The notes under the pieces are model-generated. The model made no database searches and was not told the DNA's origin. It saw only the letters and a list, made by a program, of their open reading frames with translations. DNA of 10,545 nucleotides, from assembly GCA_902796865.1 (NCBI GenBank), contig CADBQZ010000047.1, positions 1 through 10,545 of the forward strand. Reading direction: 5' to 3'. Origin of the DNA: an uncultured Ruminococcus sp. (GTDB taxonomy: Bacteria; Bacillota; Clostridia; Oscillospirales; Ruminococcaceae). Shown here piece by piece: positions 6,941-10,545 of the stretch (within the stretch, counting starts at the first letter, position 1; each line of letters opens with the position of its first letter). A program made the translations under genes and the position numbers.

Positions 6941-7944
6941 AATAGTGTAAAGAATCTCTGGTTTGCTTCAAATGTATGCTGCGGCTTTATTTCCTGATAT
7001 CCTGTCACAGAATCAGGGAGTTCAAGATTCGGAGCATCTATCATTGCCGTCATAGGCTCAGGACAGAAATATCCCTTCTCTCCCTTGTCATTCCAGATTA
7101 TAAAAAACCCATATTCATCAGAAACTTCATAGGCGATCTTTTTACCTGTTCCGAGATCCTCTGCAACAACGCCGTGAAATTCCTGTCCGTTAAGGTTCAT
7201 AGTACCTATTACATACATCTCATTGTCAACGACCTGTAAAACAGGCTGTCTGCCGGCACGGGTATATTCAAGATCGGTACCATCGAGCATACACGGCTCG
7301 CCGTCCGGAAGGCATCTGTCATTAAGCTTGCATCTTTTGAGCGCCGGAACGAAAAGGCGTATATCTTCTTCTTTACCGCCTTCTGCGAACGGAGAATTGA
7401 TAGTTGTATGAGTTGCAAAAGATATAGGCATCATCTTGTCTGAAAGGTTTGTAAATTTAACATGATGTTCAAGTCCCATTTCAGAAAGCGTAAATGTATA
7501 TTCCGCTAAAAATTTTATCGGGAAATACTTGAAAAATTCGTCTTCCTCATCGTATCTGTACTTTGTTTTTACAACGGCACAATTCTCATCGGCATAATGT
7601 TCAACGAGAGTATGCGCTCTCTTTTGAAGAAATCCATGAATATGATTGTTAAAGGGTGCTTTTTCATTAACAGGAAGCTGGTATACAGCATCAGATGTTT
7701 TAAGTACGCCGTCTGCGAATCTGTTCGGCAGATAAAGCGAAGGAAGTCCCCAAACCTCCGGAGATTTTTTTATGACATTGGCATCATTTTCGGAAGAAAA
7801 TCTGAAAAATTCTATTCCGTTCTTATCGTCGTGAAGTCTTATCACATTTGAGCCTAACTCATAAGCTATAAGTGCTGTGTATCCTCCGGCTTTAAGTTCG
7901 ACAACGGGTGTACCGCCGAATTCTTTTATTTCTGAACTATTCAT
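6937..7944 (-). CDS. Aldose 1-epimerase family protein
   Basis: 335 residues from the chosen start. The galactose mutarotase fold is recognised by NNHIHGF (99-105) with catalytic-type His103, SFATHTT (175-181) with His179, and FCPEPMTAMIDAPN (293-306) with Glu296 in the position of the catalytic base. The family interconverts alpha and beta anomers of free sugars or sugar derivatives in the cytoplasm. This branch, with PEPMT rather than the GalM-type ending, has no firm substrate. It may handle sugars released from polysaccharide, given the cellulase nearby (inference). The start at 7944 is preferred because AAAGGA lies 8 bases upstream and the family begins there; the in-frame ATG at 7995 would add a 17-residue leader that overlaps the predicted promoter. 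It is first in a pair with the DUF3267 protease, which it overlaps by 4 bp. Confidence 0.9.
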   Translation of the reverse strand: MNSSEIKEFGGTPVVELKAGGYTALIAYELGSNVIRLHDDKNGIEFFRFSSENDANVIKKSPEVWGLPSLYLPNRFADGVLKTSDAVYQLPVNEKAPFNNHIHGFLQKRAHTLVEHYADENCAVVKTKYRYDEEDEFFKYFPIKFLAEYTFTLSEMGLEHHVKFTNLSDKMMPISFATHTTINSPFAEGGKEEDIRLFVPALKRCKLNDRCLPDGEPCMLDGTDLEYTRAGRQPVLQVVDNEMYVIGTMNLNGQEFHGVVAEDLGTGKKIAYEVSDEYGFFIIWNDKGEKGYFCPEPMTAMIDAPNLELPDSVTGYQEIKPQHTFEANQRFFTLL

Positions 7945-7999
7945 TTTTATTATCCTTTCAAATATTTTTACTAAACAGCCTATTACTGTTTTCACTCTT

Positions 8000-8028
8000 A
8001 TTCTATCATATTTTTACTGTTTTGTCTA
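8000..8028 (-). promoter_or_regulatory. Probable promoter of the epimerase-zincin pair
   Basis: TAGACA (8028-8023), a 17-base spacer, and TAGAAT (8005-8000) preceded by TGA, which gives an extended -10. Each hexamer has one mismatch from consensus. Predicted start near 7993, leader about 50 nt. Confidence 0.65.
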
Positions 8029-8048
8029 TAATTATTATGTTATAATGC

Positions 8049-8084
8049 AAAAAAACAAGGCACACTTTTCAGCATACCTTGTTT
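8049..8084 (-). terminator. Intrinsic terminator of the DUF6033 gene
   Basis: A 14-pair stem including three G-U wobbles (8084-8071 and 8066-8053 on the minus strand) is capped by a GAAA tetraloop. Its last T residues merge into a seven-T run. It lies just after the TAA of the DUF6033 gene. Confidence 0.82.
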
Positions 8085-8091
8085 AAAAGTT

Positions 8092-8865
8092 TTAAGCCTT
8101 CATTTCAAATTTATTATCATTTTCAGACATTTTTGAAGCTATCTGTGTCCAGTCGATATTATTTATCTTGTCCCACAGTTCATCAATAGAAGGAGCCTTG
8201 ACCGAAGTTTTCAAAACATTTCTGTTTTTATGTCCTTTCATGCCGCCTTTTTCAGCCTTTTCGGACCTTTTCTTTTCGTCAAGCTCGCCGGCTTCCTTTT
8301 CCGCAGCCTCTTTTTCCGCCTTTTTCTTTTCCTCCGAGCGTTTTTCTCTCGCTTCATTAAGCTGTTCGGTCTGCTTTGCGGTCGATTTTTCAAGCTCAGC
8401 GAACATAGTCACCGTTCCGTTCTCATCGAAAGTAACGCCCACATTCTTTAATGTAACGCCGTCGCCGAGATCCTTATCCGGTTCATTGCCGCCGAATTCC
8501 TCGAATATCTTTCCGGACATAGCCGCAGCCGTTTCCATATTATTTATCTGCTTTTGTGCGAAATCGTCATCATTAGCCATTTTTTCAAGCTCTTCCGACG
8601 AGAACACTACCGAGACCTCCTTATCGCTTTGTGCCAGAAGTCCCTTAACATTATCTTCCTTATCGGCAACTATAAAATTATAATCCCCGTATTTTTTACG
8701 AAGTCCGTCCAGAAGATCCTGTGCCTTTGCAGAAAGCTTATCCTCGCTAGAGCCGACCTTTTTTGCGGCATCTGCTTTAGCGGTTTTCTTTCCTTTTACG
8801 TCTTTAACGCCGCCAAACAGCTTGTTGCCGAAGCCGTTTGAACCACTGATTCCATTCACTGCCAT
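8092..8865 (-). CDS. DUF6033 family protein
   Basis: 257 residues with no signal peptide or membrane segment. Residues about 43-120 contain LSAKAQDLLDGLRKKYGDYNF (written here only as a pointer) followed by FSSEELEKMA, the pattern of DUF6033 proteins common in Clostridia. Residues about 157-210 form a highly charged Glu/Lys/Ala-rich segment likely to be a coiled coil, and the C-terminal 35 residues contain two Trp in short helices (WDKINNIDW). The function is unknown. AAGGAGG (8879-8873) lies 7 bases before the ATG. The gene is monocistronic: its own promoter lies at 8959-8987 and a terminator follows at 8049-8084. The long plus-strand open frame opposite it (8168-8683) is a mirror of its Glu/Lys-rich codons, not a gene. 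The family assignment is from remembered sequence pattern and is fairly but not fully certain. Confidence 0.78.
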   Translation of the reverse strand: MAVNGISGSNGFGNKLFGGVKDVKGKKTAKADAAKKVGSSEDKLSAKAQDLLDGLRKKYGDYNFIVADKEDNVKGLLAQSDKEVSVVFSSEELEKMANDDDFAQKQINNMETAAAMSGKIFEEFGGNEPDKDLGDGVTLKNVGVTFDENGTVTMFAELEKSTAKQTEQLNEAREKRSEEKKKAEKEAAEKEAGELDEKKRSEKAEKGGMKGHKNRNVLKTSVKAPSIDELWDKINNIDWTQIASKMSENDNKFEMKA

Positions 8866-8891
8866 ACTAAAACCTCCTTGCTTTATAGGCT

Positions 8892-8913
8892 GTGTGAGGT
8901 TTCACGCTCACAC
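8892..8913. promoter_or_regulatory. Leader hairpin before DUF6033
   Basis: A perfect 7-bp inverted repeat GTGTGAG (8892-8898) / CTCACAC (8907-8913) with an 8-nt spacer lies in the predicted 87-nt leader, 13 bases upstream of the AAGGAGG site. No T-tract follows it, so it is not a terminator. It may affect translation or mRNA stability. Confidence 0.45.
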
Positions 8914-8939
8914 CATATCTCATAAAGACAATATTTCAC

Positions 8940-8987
8940 GATAATATTATCCATCATTAATATACCATAAAACGATCATAATGTCAA
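8940..8987 (-). promoter_or_regulatory. DUF6033 promoter with a palindrome at the start point
   Basis: TTGACA (8987-8982), a 17-base spacer and TATATT (8964-8959), predicting a start near 8952. The perfect 12-bp palindrome GATAATATTATC (8951-8940) covers about +1 to +12, a typical place for an operator. The binding protein is unknown. Confidence 0.7.
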
Positions 8988-9100
8988 TATACACCGACAT
9001 ATTTTGGAGTTTTTCAGTAAAAACCGCAAATCAATTTGTAAATAGTCACAATTAAGAAAAATCGCCGCCGGTTTTTGTATATTATTTTCATAAAATTGTA

Positions 9101-9129
9101 TTGCTATTTGTTTTTATATATGGTATAAT
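9101..9129 (+). promoter_or_regulatory. Promoter of the structured RNA
   Basis: TTGCTA (9101-9106), a 17-base spacer, and a perfect TATAAT (9124-9129) preceded by TGG, an extended -10. The predicted start is 9135-9137, exactly at the 5' arm of the closing stem described next. Confidence 0.8.
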
Positions 9130-9134
9130 ATAGG

Positions 9135-9319
9135 TGCGACACAACTAAATATTTTTAAGAGTATACATCTTTAATGGGCTTACTGCGCTTTTACATAGGT
9201 AAAAGTGTACGCTCTGCTTTCGTGGTATCCTCATTATTTGGTATACTCTTATGGAAAGTTGTGTCGCAGCAATCGGAGTTGTGCATTTTTCGGTGCGTAG
9301 CTTCGGCTGCGCACTTTTT
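9135..9319 (+). ncRNA. Structured non-coding RNA, about 185 nt, 6S-like in outline
   Basis: The RNA is bounded by a strong promoter and a strong terminator and has no plausible reading frame. A 12-bp perfect closing stem joins TGCGACACAACT (9135-9146) to AGTTGTGTCGCA (9257-9268). After an internal loop of 9 and 5 nt comes a second 11-bp perfect stem, TAAGAGTATAC (9156-9166) / GTATACTCTTA (9241-9251). Above it are a large central region with a possible AATGGG/CCTCATT pairing (9173-9178 and 9229-9235) and an apical hairpin CTTTTAC-ATAG-GTAAAAG (9188-9205). A long rod with paired ends, a central open region and a length near 185 nt resembles 6S RNA, but I cannot match 6S sequence signatures, and the terminator lies beyond the closing stem. 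Other unassigned clostridial RNAs are equally possible. A second AGTTGTG at 9277-9283 could compete for the 5' arm. Confidence 0.7.
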
Positions 9320-9324
9320 GTTTT
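9293..9324 (+). terminator. Intrinsic terminator of the structured RNA
   Basis: A 9-pair stem GTGCGTAGC / GCTGCGCAC (9293-9301 and 9306-9314; one G-U) with an ultrastable UUCG tetraloop, followed by TTTTTGTTTT. Confidence 0.92.
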
Positions 9325-9438
9325 CAGCATTATGCTGAACCCGTTTCGGGCATAATTGACTTAATTACCTTCATAAACTCACAATGGTCTCTTGCTCAAA
9401 AAAACAAGTCAATAATAGCATAATGCAGCAAAAACAAA
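9316..9438. repeat. Imperfect inverted repeats in the leader of the surface protein
   Basis: The segment ending AGCATTATGCT (9316-9336) and the segment starting AGCATAATGC (9417-9438) are inverted copies across about 20 bp, with a few mismatches or one gap. Inside the left copy lies a 17-bp palindrome, TTCAGCATTATGCTGAA (9323-9339), followed by CCCG-TTT-CGGG (9340-9350). The right copy ends 10 bases before the AAAGGAGG site. It could be a leader structure or a short mobile remnant. TTGACT at 9356-9361 is a possible -35, but no convincing -10 follows. Confidence 0.5.
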
Positions 9439-9464
9439 TTATTTACCAAAGGAGGAAATTTAAA

Positions 9465-10545
9465 ATGAAAGTGAAAAAATTTTTATCAGCAGTCACGGCG
9501 GCAGTTTTGGCGGTCATGACATTCGGCGGTGTTATGCCGAAAATAATACCGGAAACAAACGAGATAATCGAAGTAAGCGCAGAACCGGCAGTTCCTAAAT
9601 CTGACGGAAGTGTGACACGTTTTGAAAACAAAGTCACACTTTCAAGTGACACAGTAGTTACCGGCGATCTATTGCTTACCGAATGGGAAACAGTTAAAAA
9701 CGGACAAACTGTTAAACATGAATTTGAATCTTTAGACCTAAACGGATATACATTAACTGTATACGGTAATCTTATCCAAAAATTAGGAACAATATATATC
9801 AACAACGGAACATTGAATGTTTTGGGTGATTACAAAATACAAAATGCTGTAACAAATAATGTCGGCGAAATAGAATATAAAAATTGCGAAGCTAGCCTGG
9901 TCTCTCAAAATAAACATGACAAAATAAATATTGGTGGAAACTTTGAAACACATAACGTCGAATACTGGTGCAGTTTTATTTACACGGATTTGATTATTGG
10001 CGGAGATGTATATCTTGATGGAAGAATTTTTTTTAGTTCTGAAAACGGACAGAAAACAACACTCACTAAATCTGGAACAATAAATATCTACTCAGACTAT
10101 GGAACTAACGAAAGAGATGAAGAAAAAAACCTAACCTTTAACGAATTGGAGATTCCAAATGCTGATAACGTAGTTTGGGAAAAAAGCATAAGCGTTAGAA
10201 AATTACTAACCGATATAAATATTACACCTAAAAATTTAGAAAATATTTACATTGATTTGAACCAGAAAAAATTATCAATAAACGGCGATGTTAAAATGGA
10301 ATACGGAAACATTGATATTAATGGCGGAATTTTGACAATCAGCGGAAATCTGATTCAAAAAGGAGATGAGTACCATACTACCACAACAATTAACATAAAC
10401 AACGGAACATTAAATGTTTTGGGTGATTACAAAATACAAAATGCTATAACAAATAATGTCGGTGAAATAGAATATAAAAATTGCGAAGCTAGCCTGGTCT
10501 CTCAAAATAAACATGACAAAATAAATATTGGTGGAAACTTTGAAA
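9465..10545 (+). CDS. Secreted repeat-containing surface protein, beta-helix-like (3' partial)
   Basis: The frame is open from ATG 9465 through the right edge (360 codons, no stop). AAAGGAGG (9448-9455) lies 9 bases upstream. A signal peptide begins MKVKKFLSAVTAAVLAVM, with likely cleavage after VSA near residue 39. The rest has short strand-forming repeats of the type LNGYTLTVYGNLIQ, INNGTLNVLGDYKIQ and INGGILTISGNLIQ, which suggest a right-handed beta-helix or similar stacked-strand fold, as in adhesins and other extracellular proteins. No catalytic motif or anchor is visible, and the C-terminus lies outside the window. Residues 113-161 recur at 312-360 with one amino-acid change, far closer than their surroundings, pointing to recent duplication or gene conversion. 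The gene is Asn/Lys-rich and AT-rich compared with the cellulase. The function is unknown; attachment or surface display is inference. Confidence 0.85.
   Translation, partial: MKVKKFLSAVTAAVLAVMTFGGVMPKIIPETNEIIEVSAEPAVPKSDGSVTRFENKVTLSSDTVVTGDLLLTEWETVKNGQTVKHEFESLDLNGYTLTVYGNLIQKLGTIYINNGTLNVLGDYKIQNAVTNNVGEIEYKNCEASLVSQNKHDKINIGGNFETHNVEYWCSFIYTDLIIGGDVYLDGRIFFSSENGQKTTLTKSGTINIYSDYGTNERDEEKNLTFNELEIPNADNVVWEKSISVRKLLTDINITPKNLENIYIDLNQKKLSINGDVKMEYGNIDINGGILTISGNLIQKGDEYHTTTTININNGTLNVLGDYKIQNAITNNVGEIEYKNCEASLVSQNKHDKINIGGNFE
9801..9948 (+). repeat. Direct repeat, copy 1, in the surface protein gene
   Basis: 148 bp matching 10398-10545 at 145 positions, with differences at 9815, 9849 and 9866. 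The offset of 597 bp is exactly 199 codons, so the frame is kept. Similarity falls sharply before 9801. Confidence 0.95.
10398..10545 (+). repeat. Direct repeat, copy 2, cut by the window edge
   Basis: Second copy of the repeat starting at 9801. The last 82 bases are identical and run to the window edge, so the true repeat is probably longer. Confidence 0.95.

Noticed and set aside
7945..7995. Epimerase start at 7995
   Set aside because: It lies at the predicted transcription start and would add residues not found in the family. The ATG at 7944 has AAAGGA 8 bases upstream.
8168..8683. 171-codon plus-strand open frame opposite DUF6033
   Set aside because: It is the complement of Glu/Lys-rich codons and reads as Ser/Phe-rich low-complexity sequence, with no ribosome binding site. 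The minus-strand gene has promoter, RBS, family match and terminator.
9001..9100. AT-rich stretch with a GC island near 9061 that could be a terminator
   Set aside because: The AAAAATCGCCGCCGG-TTTTT segment does not form a good stem. I see no gene or clear signal between the DUF6033 promoter and the RNA promoter.
9135..9268. Miniature transposon with 12-bp terminal inverted repeats
   Set aside because: No target-site duplication flanks it, and the promoter, start point and terminator fit an RNA gene better.

Overview
The window reads as a low-GC Firmicute of the Ruminococcus type (Oscillospiraceae). The pointers are a GH5 cellulase carrying a type I dockerin, a DUF6033-type protein, clear AGGAGG ribosome binding sites, TTGACA/TATAAT promoters and hairpin-plus-T-tract terminators. 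The genus is inferred; no rRNA or other marker is present. TGA ends four genes here, so the standard bacterial code applies.

Positions 1-1473 (plus) hold the 3' end of a membrane-anchored SGNH/GDSL hydrolase. It overlaps by 4 bp (ATGA) a GtrB/DPM1-like family 2 glycosyltransferase, so the pair looks translationally coupled and probably acts on the cell envelope or a surface glycan. The hydrolase contains a 16-A homopolymer just before its membrane anchor. The convergent feoB (minus, 1479-3557) starts only 5 bp beyond the glycosyltransferase stop. A plus-strand terminator for the glycosyltransferase transcript lies inside the 3' end of feoB.

Positions 3557-4384 hold the feoB promoter with two inverted repeats, a small DUF378 membrane protein gene (minus) with its own terminator and an operator-like palindrome, and a probable small non-coding RNA of three hairpins (plus, about 4207-4316). 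The minus-strand terminator of the cellulase faces it.

Positions 4384-8865 (minus) hold, in transcription order, a DUF6033 protein, an aldose 1-epimerase-family protein, a DUF3267 putative zincin membrane protease overlapping it by 4 bp, and a secreted GH5 endoglucanase with linker and dockerin. The cellulase has a perfect consensus promoter but is interrupted by one in-frame TGA where the family has a tryptophan. The reading frame is otherwise intact, so this is a point nonsense mutation or a sequencing error.

Positions 8866-10545 (plus) hold a promoter-driven, terminator-ended structured RNA of about 185 nt with a long closing stem (6S-like in outline, identity unproven). After a leader rich in inverted repeats comes the start of a secreted beta-helix-like surface protein, open to the window edge. 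It contains a nearly identical 148-bp segment repeated 597 bp apart.

Functionally the window combines plant polysaccharide degradation, sugar handling, ferrous iron uptake and surface or envelope functions. The least explained parts are the two candidate RNAs and the repeat-bearing surface protein.
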